Of a stretch of 64,000 nucleotides of DNA, positions 42,370-52,673 are shown one piece after another. The notes under the pieces were generated by a model that made no database searches, had not been told where the DNA came from, and saw nothing but the letters and a program-made list of their open reading frames with translations. This DNA comes from Streptomyces echinatus (GTDB taxonomy: Bacteria > Actinomycetota > Actinomycetes > Streptomycetales > Streptomycetaceae), in contig NZ_JACHJK010000005.1 in the NCBI RefSeq assembly GCF_014203595.1, positions 154,105 to 218,104 on the forward strand. Reading direction: 5' to 3'. Every line of letters starts with the position of its first letter. Position 1 is the first letter of the stretch. The position numbers were made by a program, and so were the translations under genes.

Positions 42370-45270
42370 ATGACGGATCGTGCGGAAGTTGCGGATGTCG
42401 CGGAACTTGCGGGAGCGCTGCGCAAGGCCGTCCGGGGCGAGGTCGGGTTCGACGCCACCGCCCGGGCGCTCGTCACCATGGACGCGTCCAATTACCGGCG
42501 GGTCCCGCTGGGGGTGGTGGCCCCCAGGGACGCCGGCGACGTGGCCGCCGTGCTGGAGGTGTGCCGGGCGCGCGGGGTCCCGGTGGTGGCGCGCGGCGGC
42601 GGCACCTCCATCGCCGGGCAGGCGACCGGCACCGGCGTGGTGCTGGACTTCACCCGGCACATGACCGGCCTGCTGGAGCTGGACCCGGGCAGCCGCAGCG
42701 CCGTCGTGCAGCCGGGGCTCGTCCTCGACCGGCTCCAGGAGGCCGCCGCCCCGCACGGACTGCGGTTCGGCCCCGATCCCTCCACGCACGGCAGGTGCAC
42801 GCTCGGCGGGATGATCGGCAACAACTCGTGCGGCTCCCATTCGGTCGCCTGGGGCACGACCGCGGACAGCGTGCGGGAGCTGTCCGTCGTCACCGCGCGT
42901 GGGCAGCGGCTGCGGCCGGGCCCCGGCTGGGCCGGCGCCCCCGACGGGTTGCGGCAGCTGGCCGAGACCGAACTGGCCCGCCTGCGCACCGGCTTCCCGG
43001 ACCTGCCCCGCCGCATCTCCGGCTACGCGCTGGACGCGCTGCTGCCCGAGAAGGGCGCGGACGTCGCCCGCTCCTTCTGCGGCTCCGAGGGCACCCTCGG
43101 CATCCTCACCGAGGCCGTGGTCCGGCTGGTCGAGGACCCCCGCGCGCGTGCCCTGGCCGTGCTGTCGTACGCCGACGAGAGCGCCGCCGCCGAGGCGGCT
43201 GCGGGCCTGCTGCCGTTCCGGCCGCTCACGGTGGAGGGCATGGCGGCCGACCTGGTGCCGGCCGGGGCCGGGCTGCCCGCCGGGGGCGCCTGGCTGTTCG
43301 TGGAGACCGGCGGCGGGACACCGGCCGAGGCACGCGCGCGTGCGGAGGAGATCGTGCGCGCGGCGGACGTCGTGGACGCGCTGGTCGTGACCGACGCGGC
43401 GGCCCAGCGCGTGCTGTGGCGCATCCGCGAGGACGCGAGCGGCACGGCCACCCGGATGCCGGACGGCACGGAGGCCTGGCCCGGCTGGGAGGACTGCGCG
43501 GTGCCGCCCGCCCGGCTCGGCGGTTACCTCCGCGACTTCCGCTCCCTGCTGACGGCCCACGGACTGCGCGGCACGCCGTACGGGCACTTCGGCGACGGCT
43601 GCATCCACGTCCGCATCGACTTCGACCTGCTCACCGAGGCCGGCGTCGGCCGCTTCCGCCGCTTCTCCGAGGAACTGGCCGACCTGGTGGTGGCCCACGG
43701 CGGTTCGCTGTCCGGGGAGCACGGCGACGGCCAGGCCCGCGCGGAACTGCTGCCCCGGATGTACGGCGCGGAGACGGTGGCGCTGTTCGAGCGGGCCAAG
43801 GCGCTCTGGGACCCGGACGACCTGCTCAACCCCGGCATGCTGGTCCGGCCGGCGCGGCTGGACGACAACCTCCGCTTCTCGGTGCTGCCCCGCCGCCCGG
43901 TCGACGTGGCCTTCGGGTACCCGGCCGACGGCGGCGACTTCCGCGCGGCCGTCCGCCGCTGCGTCGGCGTCGCCAAGTGCCGTACGGCCACGGCGGCCGG
44001 ACCCGCCGTCATGTGCCCCTCCTTCCGCGCCACCGGCGAGGAGGAGCACTCCACCCGCGGCCGGGCCCGGCTGCTGCACGAGATGCTGGCGGGCGAGGTG
44101 GTCACCGACGGCTGGCGTTCCACGGAGGTCCGGGACGCCCTCGACCTCTGCCTGTCCTGCAAGGGCTGCCGCTCTGACTGCCCGGTCGGCGTGGACATGG
44201 CCACCTACAAGGCCGAGTTCCTGCACCACCACTACGCGGGCCGCCGACGCCCCGCCGCCCACCACAGCATGGGCCGGCTGCCGGAGTGGCTCCACCTGGC
44301 CGCCGCCACCCGGACGGCCCCGCTGCTCAACGCGCTCGCACGGGGCGGACCGTCGGCGCGGCTCGCCAAACACCTGGGCGGTATCGCACCCGAGCGGCGG
44401 CTCCCCCGCCTGGCGACGCGGACGTTCACCGGCTGGTGGCGCGGGCGGAAGCCCGTCGGGGAGGACTCCGGTGAGCTGGTCGTGCTCTGGCCGGACACCT
44501 TCACCGAACATCTCTCCCCGTCCGTCGGCCGGGCCGCCGTCCGGGTGCTGGAGGCGGCCGGGCTGCGGGTGGCACTCCCGCCCACGCTGCCGCCGGGCCG
44601 CGGGGCGGTCGCGGACGGCCGGACCCGGGCGGCGACCGCGCTGCTCACGGCCCGCCGGGCCCGGGTCTGCTGCGGCCTGACCTACCTCTCCACCGGCCAG
44701 CTCGACCGCGCCCGCACGGTGCTGCGCCGCACGCTGGACCTGATGGAACCGGTGCTGCGGGCCGGTGTCCCCGTCGTCGTCCTGGAACCGAGCTGTGCCG
44801 CCGCCCTCCGCACCGACCTGCCCGAGCTCCTGCCGGACGACCCGCGAGCCGCCCGGCTGTCCGCCGCGGTACGCACGTTCGCCGAAGCCCTGGAGCGGCA
44901 CGCCCCGCACTGGACCCCGCCCGCCGTCGGCCGCCCGGTCGCCGGCCAGACCCACTGCCACCAGCACGCGGTGCTCGGCGACGCCCCCGACCGAAGGCTG
45001 CGCACCGCCGCCGGCCTGACCGGCGAGCTCAGCGGAGGCTGCTGCGGTCTCGCGGGCAACTTCGGCTTCGAGAAGGGCCACTTCGAGGTCTCCCGGGCCT
45101 GCGCGGAGGACCAGCTGCTGCCGTCGGTACGGCAGGCGCCCGAGGACACGGTGATCCTGGCGGACGGCTTCTCCTGCCGCACCCAGCTGGAACAGCTCGC
45201 CGGGATCCGGGGCCGGCACCTGGCGGAGGTACTGGCGCAGGCGCTGGAGGAAGGCGGTGCGGGGGAGTGA
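42370..45270 (+). CDS. Two-part FAD/Fe-S D-2-hydroxyacid dehydrogenase
   Basis: The 966-residue protein fuses an FAD-binding type 4 domain (ARGGGTSIAGQ at 74-84, GGMIGNNSCGSHSVAWG near 140), a FAD-linked oxidase C-terminal domain (GHFGDGCIHVRIDFDL near 417) and an Fe-S part with CLSCKGCRSDCP near 600. Two CCG repeats (RVCCGLTYLSTGQ near 768 and GGCCGLAGNFGFEKGH near 890) follow as in GlpC and GlcF subunits. The set is that of D-lactate or D-2-hydroxyglutarate dehydrogenases that feed electrons to the respiratory chain. Placed next to serC, oxidation of D-2-hydroxyglutarate from serine synthesis is an attractive idea. ATG at 42370 chosen. Confidence 0.88.
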   Translation: MTDRAEVADVAELAGALRKAVRGEVGFDATARALVTMDASNYRRVPLGVVAPRDAGDVAAVLEVCRARGVPVVARGGGTSIAGQATGTGVVLDFTRHMTGLLELDPGSRSAVVQPGLVLDRLQEAAAPHGLRFGPDPSTHGRCTLGGMIGNNSCGSHSVAWGTTADSVRELSVVTARGQRLRPGPGWAGAPDGLRQLAETELARLRTGFPDLPRRISGYALDALLPEKGADVARSFCGSEGTLGILTEAVVRLVEDPRARALAVLSYADESAAAEAAAGLLPFRPLTVEGMAADLVPAGAGLPAGGAWLFVETGGGTPAEARARAEEIVRAADVVDALVVTDAAAQRVLWRIREDASGTATRMPDGTEAWPGWEDCAVPPARLGGYLRDFRSLLTAHGLRGTPYGHFGDGCIHVRIDFDLLTEAGVGRFRRFSEELADLVVAHGGSLSGEHGDGQARAELLPRMYGAETVALFERAKALWDPDDLLNPGMLVRPARLDDNLRFSVLPRRPVDVAFGYPADGGDFRAAVRRCVGVAKCRTATAAGPAVMCPSFRATGEEEHSTRGRARLLHEMLAGEVVTDGWRSTEVRDALDLCLSCKGCRSDCPVGVDMATYKAEFLHHHYAGRRRPAAHHSMGRLPEWLHLAAATRTAPLLNALARGGPSARLAKHLGGIAPERRLPRLATRTFTGWWRGRKPVGEDSGELVVLWPDTFTEHLSPSVGRAAVRVLEAAGLRVALPPTLPPGRGAVADGRTRAATALLTARRARVCCGLTYLSTGQLDRARTVLRRTLDLMEPVLRAGVPVVVLEPSCAAALRTDLPELLPDDPRAARLSAAVRTFAEALERHAPHWTPPAVGRPVAGQTHCHQHAVLGDAPDRRLRTAAGLTGELSGGCCGLAGNFGFEKGHFEVSRACAEDQLLPSVRQAPEDTVILADGFSCRTQLEQLAGIRGRHLAEVLAQALEEGGAGE

Positions 45271-46058
45271 CGGAGGAACACACACGCCTGGCCGTCCTGT
45301 CGGACATCCACGGTGTGCTGCCCGCCCTGGAGGCGGTCCTGGCGGAGCCCGAGGTGGCCGCCGCCGACCGGATCGTCCTCACCGGCGACATCACGGCGGG
45401 CCCGCAGCCGGCCGAGGTGCTGGACCTGCTGCGGGAGCAGGGCGACCGGGTGCTGTGGGTCGGCGGGAACGCGGACCGGGAGCTGGTGGAGCACCGGCGC
45501 GGTGAGCGCGCCCGGATCCCCGACCCCATCGGCCCGTACGCCGCCCGGGCACTCCGCCCGGAGCAGGTCGGCTTCCTGGCCGCCCTGCCCCGCACCCTCA
45601 CCCTGCGCGTGCGCGGCCTCGGCAAGGTGCTGTTCTGCCACGCCACACCGCGCGACGACGAGGAACTGGTCCTGGTCGACTCCCGCCCGGCCCGCTGGGC
45701 GGAGGTCTTCGCCGGCCTGCCCTCCGACATCGGCACCGTCGTCTGCGGCCACACCCACATGCCGTACGTCCGCCTGGCCCACGGCCGTCTGGTGGTCAAC
45801 CCCGGAAGCGTGGGCATGCCCTACGGCCGCCCGGGAGCCCACTGGTGCCTCCTCGGCCCCGGCACCGACCTGCGCGTGACGCCGTACGACATCCCGGCGG
45901 CGACGGCCCGGCTGATCCGCGACTGCGCCTACCCGGACATCGCGCAATGGGCCGACTACTTCCTCAACGCGCGCGCGACGGACACGGAGGTACTGGAGGC
46001 GTGGGGGCCGAAGGACCTCCGTTGTTCCGGGACGGGGAGGCCGGGCAGGGGAAGCTGA
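45267..46058 (+). CDS. Metallophosphoesterase
   Basis: The 263-residue protein has the calcineurin-like set: LSDIHGVLPALEAVL, TGDITAGP, VGGNADREL, and VVCGHTHMPYV, and probably acts as a phosphodiesterase or phosphatase of small molecules. The GTG start overlaps the stop of the dehydrogenase gene by 4 nt, so the two are co-translated. The last 15 residues (SGTGRPGRGS) look disordered. Confidence 0.88.
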   Translation: MTEEHTRLAVLSDIHGVLPALEAVLAEPEVAAADRIVLTGDITAGPQPAEVLDLLREQGDRVLWVGGNADRELVEHRRGERARIPDPIGPYAARALRPEQVGFLAALPRTLTLRVRGLGKVLFCHATPRDDEELVLVDSRPARWAEVFAGLPSDIGTVVCGHTHMPYVRLAHGRLVVNPGSVGMPYGRPGAHWCLLGPGTDLRVTPYDIPAATARLIRDCAYPDIAQWADYFLNARATDTEVLEAWGPKDLRCSGTGRPGRGS

Positions 46059-46084
46059 TGCATCCGGGACAGTCGCTTGAGGGG

Positions 46085-46119
46085 TTCACGCACCTGACGA
46101 AGTCCACTACCCTGGACTT
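46085..46119 (+). promoter_or_regulatory. Promoter with overlapping inverted-repeat operator
   Basis: ttcacg (46085-46090) and taccct (46108-46113) are spaced by 17 bp, as for a vegetative promoter. The inverted repeat aagtccactaccctggactt (46100-46119, 7-bp arms) covers the second hexamer, the usual position for a repressor of the downstream exporter gene. Confidence 0.6.
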
Positions 46120-46165
46120 GGAAGTACATCGCGATGAACGAACCCGATCAAGCACAGGACCGCCC

Positions 46166-47095
46166 GTGACCGCCTCGCCCAGCACCGACACCAAGACCCC
46201 GGTCGCCCCCGTCGCGGGGCAGCATCGCCTCGGCTCGCTCGGCCCCGTCGGGCTGGTGCTGGCCGGCTGTGTCTCGGTGCAGTTCGGCGGCGCGCTCGCG
46301 GTGACCCTGATGCCCCGGGCGGGCGCGGCGGGCGTGGTGACCCTGCGCCTGGTCGCGGCCGCGATCGTCCTCCTCCTGGTCTGCCGCCCCCGCCTGCGGG
46401 GCCACTCGCGCACCGACTGGGGCACGGTGGTCGTCTTCGGTATCGCCATGGGTGCGATGAACGGCCTGTTCTACGAGGCGGTGGCCCGTATCCCGCTGGG
46501 CCCGGCGGTCACCCTCGAAGTCCTCGGCCCGCTGGCCCTGTCCGTCCTGGCCTCCCGCCGCGCGATCAACGTGCTCTGGGCCGGCCTGGCCCTCGGGGGT
46601 GTGTTCCTGCTCGGCGGCGGAGGCTTCGGCGACCTGGACCCCATAGGTGTCGCCTTCGCCCTCGGAGCGGGAGCCATGTGGGCTGCCTACATAGTCTTCA
46701 GCGCCCGTACCGGCCGACGCTTCCCCCAGGCGGACGGCCTGGCCCTGGCCATGGTGGTGGCGGCCGTGCTCTTCCTGCCGATCGGCATCGTCTCGGCGGG
46801 CACCCGCCTCCTGAACCCCACCACCATCGCCCTGGGCTCGGCGGTGGCCCTGCTCTCCTCGGTCCTGCCCTACACCCTCGAACTCCTGGCCCTGCGCCGC
46901 CTGCCCGCCTCCACGTTCGCGATCATGATGAGTCTCGAACCGGCGATCGCGGCGACGGCCGGCTTCCTGATCCTCGGCCAGTCGCTGTCGGTGCCGGAGG
47001 CCGCCGCCATCGCCCTGGTCGTCGCGGCGAGCATCGGCGCGGTCCGCACCCAGGTGGGCCGCGGCAAGCGGCTGCCCCAGGCTCCGGAGGCGTGA
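46166..47095 (+). CDS. EamA/DMT-family transporter, RhtA-like
   Basis: The 309-residue protein has ten hydrophobic segments in two EamA halves. It matches the RhtA branch (threonine/homoserine export) in VQFGGALAVTLMPRAGAAGV, AMNGLFYEAVARIPLGPAVT and PYTLELLALRRLPASTFAIM. Export of amino acids is the best guess. The GTG at 46166 starts about 47 nt after the predicted transcript start. Confidence 0.88.
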   Translation: MTASPSTDTKTPVAPVAGQHRLGSLGPVGLVLAGCVSVQFGGALAVTLMPRAGAAGVVTLRLVAAAIVLLLVCRPRLRGHSRTDWGTVVVFGIAMGAMNGLFYEAVARIPLGPAVTLEVLGPLALSVLASRRAINVLWAGLALGGVFLLGGGGFGDLDPIGVAFALGAGAMWAAYIVFSARTGRRFPQADGLALAMVVAAVLFLPIGIVSAGTRLLNPTTIALGSAVALLSSVLPYTLELLALRRLPASTFAIMMSLEPAIAATAGFLILGQSLSVPEAAAIALVVAASIGAVRTQVGRGKRLPQAPEA

Positions 47096-47188
47096 CGCGT
47101 CACGCCCGGTCCCGCCCCGAGATCCGGCGCCCGCTCACCGCCCCGGCGAGTTCCGCGACGTCCTGGGTTTCCGGCCGCGGGCGGCGGT

Positions 47189-47377
47189 TCAGCCCTTCAC
47201 CGACTCCATGAACGCCGACCAGGCGGTGGCCGGGAAGAGGAGGATGGGTGCGGGGGCCTTGGAGTCGCGGACCGCTATGTGAGGGTCAAGGGCGGCCACT
47301 TCGACGCACTGGCCGCCGGTGTCACCGCTGTAGGAGGACTTACGCCAGGTCGCGCCTAGGTGTCGGTTCGTTTCCAT
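47189..47377 (-). CDS. DUF397 protein
   Basis: A 62-residue partner protein of the WhiJ type with WRKSSYSGDTGGQCVEVA and IAVRDSKAP. Its start lies inside the end of the XRE gene (38-nt overlap), so translation is coupled. Only one copy of the motif is present, unlike the paralogue at 21268. Confidence 0.9.
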   Translation of the reverse strand: METNRHLGATWRKSSYSGDTGGQCVEVAALDPHIAVRDSKAPAPILLFPATAWSAFMESVKG

Positions 47378-48191
47378 AACGCTCCTTCATCACGCGCGTG
47401 ATCAGCGCCGCCGAGTCCTCGGCGGAGAGCGCCGCAGCCTGAAGTTGATCGTAACGGACCGAACCTTCCTTGACGGCTTGCGGATTGGCCGTCATGTGGC
47501 CTTGGACGAAGTCCTCGCTGTAGACGATGTCGGGGTCCTTCTCGAAGCGCAGGAGAGCGAACGACCCCATGAGGCCGGCGTGGGCGCCGACGGAGAACGG
47601 CAGCACCTGAACGGTCACCCAAGAGCGGTGCTGCATGGTCAACAGGTGCGCGAGTTGTTCTCGCATGACGTGCCGATCGCCGATCTCCTGATGCAGTACG
47701 GCCTCGCTGAGCACCGCCCAGGTCGCCGGCGGCTCATCGCGGCCCAGGATCCGCTGCCGCTCCAGTCGGGCGGCCACCCGCGAGTCGAGGTCCGTACGAT
47801 CCCGTAGGCCCAGCACGGTGCGCGCGTACGCCTCGGTCTGTAGAAGTCCGTCCACCAGCTGCGCCTGAAACGTGGAGATGTACGCCGCCCGTGCCTCCAG
47901 CTCCGCGTACGGCTGGAACCAACTCGGCAGCTGGCTGCGCAACACCAGTCCCACCAGTCGCGAGAACAACCCGTCCGTCCCCAGCGCGGCGTCCAACCGC
48001 TCGGAGAAGTCCCGTTGCGGCACCCTCGCCGCCGTTTCGATCTGCCCGATCAGCGACCCCGTGCAGAACACGATCGCGCCGAGCTGTGCCAGCGTCAGGC
48101 CGGCCGACTCTCTCGCCCGCCGCAGCTCGTAGCCGTAGTAGTCCAGCGGCGACGCGCTCGGATCCAGTTCGCGGCTGCGCACACCCACCAC
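47340..48191 (-). CDS. XRE-family regulator with DUF5753 domain
   Basis: The 283-residue protein has a helix-turn-helix at about 20-75 (ELRRARESAGLTLAQLGAIV, with FCTGSLIGQIETAARVPQ) and a DUF5753 domain after about 95 (AYISTFQAQLVDGLLQTEAY). It is the second WhiJ-type regulator in the window and, unlike the first, has no neighbouring GHKL ATPase. Ligand and targets are unknown. Confidence 0.9.
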   Translation of the reverse strand: MVGVRSRELDPSASPLDYYGYELRRARESAGLTLAQLGAIVFCTGSLIGQIETAARVPQRDFSERLDAALGTDGLFSRLVGLVLRSQLPSWFQPYAELEARAAYISTFQAQLVDGLLQTEAYARTVLGLRDRTDLDSRVAARLERQRILGRDEPPATWAVLSEAVLHQEIGDRHVMREQLAHLLTMQHRSWVTVQVLPFSVGAHAGLMGSFALLRFEKDPDIVYSEDFVQGHMTANPQAVKEGSVRYDQLQAAALSAEDSAALITRVMKERYGNEPTPRRDLA

Positions 48192-48315
48192 CTCCCCTCA
48201 CCGACGGTAGCGACCGGCATGCGCCGTGGAGTCGGCAACGCGGGAATGTCACCCTGCGGATCCCCCTTTCCTCCGTCACCCTGAAGAGGCAGATCGGAAC
48301 CGGAGAGGTGATCCA

Positions 48316-50025
48316 GTGACCGGGAACAGCGACTCCATCCGCCCCCTGAAGATCACCGCCCGTGGCCGGGCCGTGCTCTCCGACCCCCGGATCAACCGCG
48401 GTACGGCGTTCACCGGGCCGGAGCGCCGGGCCCTGGACCTCGTCGGCCTGGTCCCGCCGCACGTGCTCACCCAGGACGAGCAGGCCGAACGCGCCTACGC
48501 CCAGTTCCGTGAGCAGCCGAACGACCTGGCCAAGAGCGTCAACCTGACCAACCTGCACGACCGCAACGAGACGCTGTTCTACCGGCTCGTCGGCGACCAC
48601 CTCGAAGAGATGCTGCCCATCGTCTACACGCCGACCGTGGGCACGGCCATCGAGCGCTACAGCTACGAGTACCGCCGCCCGCGCGGCATCTACCTCTCCG
48701 TGGACGCCCCCGACGACATCGAACGCTCCCTGCGCGCGAGCGGGCTCGGCGCCGGCGACGTCGACCTGATCGTGGCCACCGACGGCGAGGGCATCCTCGG
48801 CATCGGCGACTGGGGCGTCGGCGGCATCGACATCGCCGTCGGCAAGCTGGCCGTCTACACCGCCGCCGTCGGCATCGACCCGCGCCGCACCCTGCCGGTC
48901 ATGCTCGACGCCGGCACCAACCGCCGGGAGCTCCTCGACAACCCCCTCTACCTCGGCAACCGGCATCCGAGGGCCGACCGCGACACCTACGACGCGTTCA
49001 TCGACGCCTATGTCACCACCGCCACCCGGCTCTTCCCGGACGCCCTGCTGCACTGGGAGGACTTCGGCACCGCCAACGCACGCCGCATCCTCGACCGTTA
49101 CCGCGACCGGGTCTGCACCTTCAACGACGACATCCAGGGCACCGGCGCCGTGAACCTCGCCGCCGTCCTGTCCGGCGTCCGCGCCACCGGAACACCCCTG
49201 CCCGAGCACCGGATCGTCGTCTTCGGCGCGGGCACCGCCGGCATCGGCGTCGCCGACCAGCTCCGCGACGCCCTGATCGCCGAGGGGCTCACCGGGGCCG
49301 AGGCCGTCGCCCGCTTCTGGTGCGTCGACCGGTACGGCCTGCTCACCGGCGACCAGGGCGACCAGCTCCGCGACGTCCAGCGGGCGTACGCGCGCCCGGC
49401 CGGTGAGGTCGAGGGCTGGCGGCGGGACGAGGACCTGCCCGGCATCCCGCTCGGCGAGGTGGTCCGCCGGGTCCGTCCGACCATCCTGATCGGCACCTCG
49501 GGCCGGGGCGGCGCCTTCACCGAGGAGATCGTGCGCGCCATGGCCGAGCACGCCGGGCGGCCGATCATCCTGCCCATGTCCAACCCCACCGACCTGGCCG
49601 AGGCCACCCCCGCCGACCTGCTCGACTGGACCGACGGCAAGGCCCTGGTGGCCACCGGCAGTCCCTTCGCGCCGGTCGAGCGGGACGGCACGACGTACGA
49701 GATCGGCCAGGCCAACAACGCGCTGGTGTTCCCCGGGCTCGGCCTCGGCGTGATCGTCACCCGCGCCTCCCGCATCACCGACCGCATGCTCCGCGCGGCG
49801 GCCGACGCGGTGGCCCGCCGGACCGGCGACACGGCGGTCGCCCGCGCCGACGCGCCGGTCCTCCCGCCGATCCGTGACCTGCGCGCCACCTCGGAAGCGG
49901 TCGCCGTGGCCGTGGCCCGGACGGCCGTGGCGGAGGGAGTGGCCCGGACCGTCCCGGACGATGTCGGTGCGGCGGTGCGGGCGGCCCGCTGGGAGCCGGC
50001 GTACCCACCGGTGGAAGCGGTGTGA
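48316..50025 (+). CDS. NAD-dependent malic enzyme
   Basis: The 569-residue protein matches large malic enzymes: LHDRNETLFYRLVGDH, IVYTPTVGTAI with the catalytic Tyr, IDIAVGKLAVYTAAVGI with the catalytic Lys, VCTFNDDIQGTGAVN and VFGAGTAGIGVADQL as the NAD-binding loop. It oxidatively decarboxylates malate to pyruvate; NAD preference is by family. The GTG start follows ggagagg by 7 nt. A 27-bp-type tandem repeat begins within 5 bp of its stop codon. Confidence 0.93.
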   Translation: MTGNSDSIRPLKITARGRAVLSDPRINRGTAFTGPERRALDLVGLVPPHVLTQDEQAERAYAQFREQPNDLAKSVNLTNLHDRNETLFYRLVGDHLEEMLPIVYTPTVGTAIERYSYEYRRPRGIYLSVDAPDDIERSLRASGLGAGDVDLIVATDGEGILGIGDWGVGGIDIAVGKLAVYTAAVGIDPRRTLPVMLDAGTNRRELLDNPLYLGNRHPRADRDTYDAFIDAYVTTATRLFPDALLHWEDFGTANARRILDRYRDRVCTFNDDIQGTGAVNLAAVLSGVRATGTPLPEHRIVVFGAGTAGIGVADQLRDALIAEGLTGAEAVARFWCVDRYGLLTGDQGDQLRDVQRAYARPAGEVEGWRRDEDLPGIPLGEVVRRVRPTILIGTSGRGGAFTEEIVRAMAEHAGRPIILPMSNPTDLAEATPADLLDWTDGKALVATGSPFAPVERDGTTYEIGQANNALVFPGLGLGVIVTRASRITDRMLRAAADAVARRTGDTAVARADAPVLPPIRDLRATSEAVAVAVARTAVAEGVARTVPDDVGAAVRAARWEPAYPPVEAV

Positions 50026-50088
50026 CGGACGCCGGCGAGAGCGCCCGCGTGACGCACGCCCGCGAGAGCGCGTGACGGACGCCGGGGG
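50022..50088. repeat. Three imperfect tandem repeats after the malic enzyme
   Basis: The unit gtgacggacgccggcgagag starts at 50022, at the stop codon, with further copies at 50049 (one to three changes) and 50072 (shortened). Units are 27, 23 and about 17 bp long. Confidence 0.85.
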
Positions 50089-50121
50089 AGGGCCGCACGG
50101 TTCGCTTCGGCCAAATTAATG

Positions 50122-50133
50122 CAAGCATGCTTG
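50122..50133. promoter_or_regulatory. Palindromic operator candidate for the catabolic operon
   Basis: caagcatgcttg is a perfect 12-bp palindrome in a short AT-rich stretch (about 50110-50142), 33 bp upstream of the first gene. The TetR-family protein encoded by the last gene of the unit is the obvious candidate binder. Confidence 0.6.
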
Positions 50134-50166
50134 ATTGTTTCTGGCCCCGCTGCCATGCTCCCCTCC

Positions 50167-50957
50167 ATGTCCGACCCGACGCCCGTCTTCGACGACCTGC
50201 GCGAGGAAAGCGACCAACTCGACCTCTTGGTAGGCGAGTTGAGTGAGGATCGGTGGGCGCTCGCGACGCCCGCGCCGCGCTGGACCATCGCCCACCAGAT
50301 CGCCCATCTGCACTGGACCGACCAGGCCGCACTGCTCGCCGTCACGGACCAGGACGGCTTCCAGGAAGCCGTGAAGCGGGCGCTCGCGGCCCCCGACTCC
50401 TTCGTGGACGAGGCCGCGGAGGAAGGCGCCCGGCTCGCGCCCGCCGAGCTGCTCGCCCGGTGGCGGGAGGGCCGGACCGCACTGGACCGGGCACTGCGGG
50501 CGGCACCGAGCGGCACCCGGTTCCCCTGGTTCGGGCCGCCCATGTCGGCCGCCTCAATGGCCACGGGCCGTCTCATGGAGACCTGGGCCCATGGGCAGGA
50601 CGTGGCGGACGCCCTGGGTGTGGTGCGCGCCCCGACCGACCGGCTCCGGCATGTGGTCCGCATCGGGGTGCGGGCGCGGGACTTCGCCTTCGGGGTGCGC
50701 GGCCTGCCCGTCCCGGACGAGGAGTTCCGCATCGAGGTGACCGCGCCGTCGGGGGAGGTGTGGGCTCACGGACCGTCCGGCGCCCGCCAGCGCGTCACCG
50801 GCTCCGCCCTGGACTTCTGCCTCCTGGTCACCCAGCGCGCCCACCGCGCCGACCTCGCCCTGACGGCCGTGGGCCCGGACGCCGACCGCTGGCTCGACAT
50901 CGCCCAGGCCTTCGCGGGCCCGCCCGGCACCGGCCGCCCGCCCAAGGAGGGCACCGA

Positions 50958-50961
<4 letters not shown>
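50167..50961 (+). CDS. TIGR03084-family DinB-like metal-binding protein
   Basis: The 264-residue protein has the DinB-like start (RWTIAHQIAHLHWTDQAA with its histidine site), a second part with METWAHGQDVADALG and a C-terminal SCP2-like end. It fits TIGR03084, a family found beside AtuA-like and carboxylase genes in actinobacteria; it may be a thiol-dependent isomerase. It is the first gene of the operon and overlaps the AtuA gene by 4 nt (GTGA). Confidence 0.85.

Positions 50962-52669
<1,708 letters not shown>

Positions 52670-52673
<4 letters not shown>

Noticed and set aside
42223..45285. Open frame of 1,020 codons on the minus strand
   Set aside because: Antisense to the FAD/Fe-S dehydrogenase, whose motifs are unambiguous.
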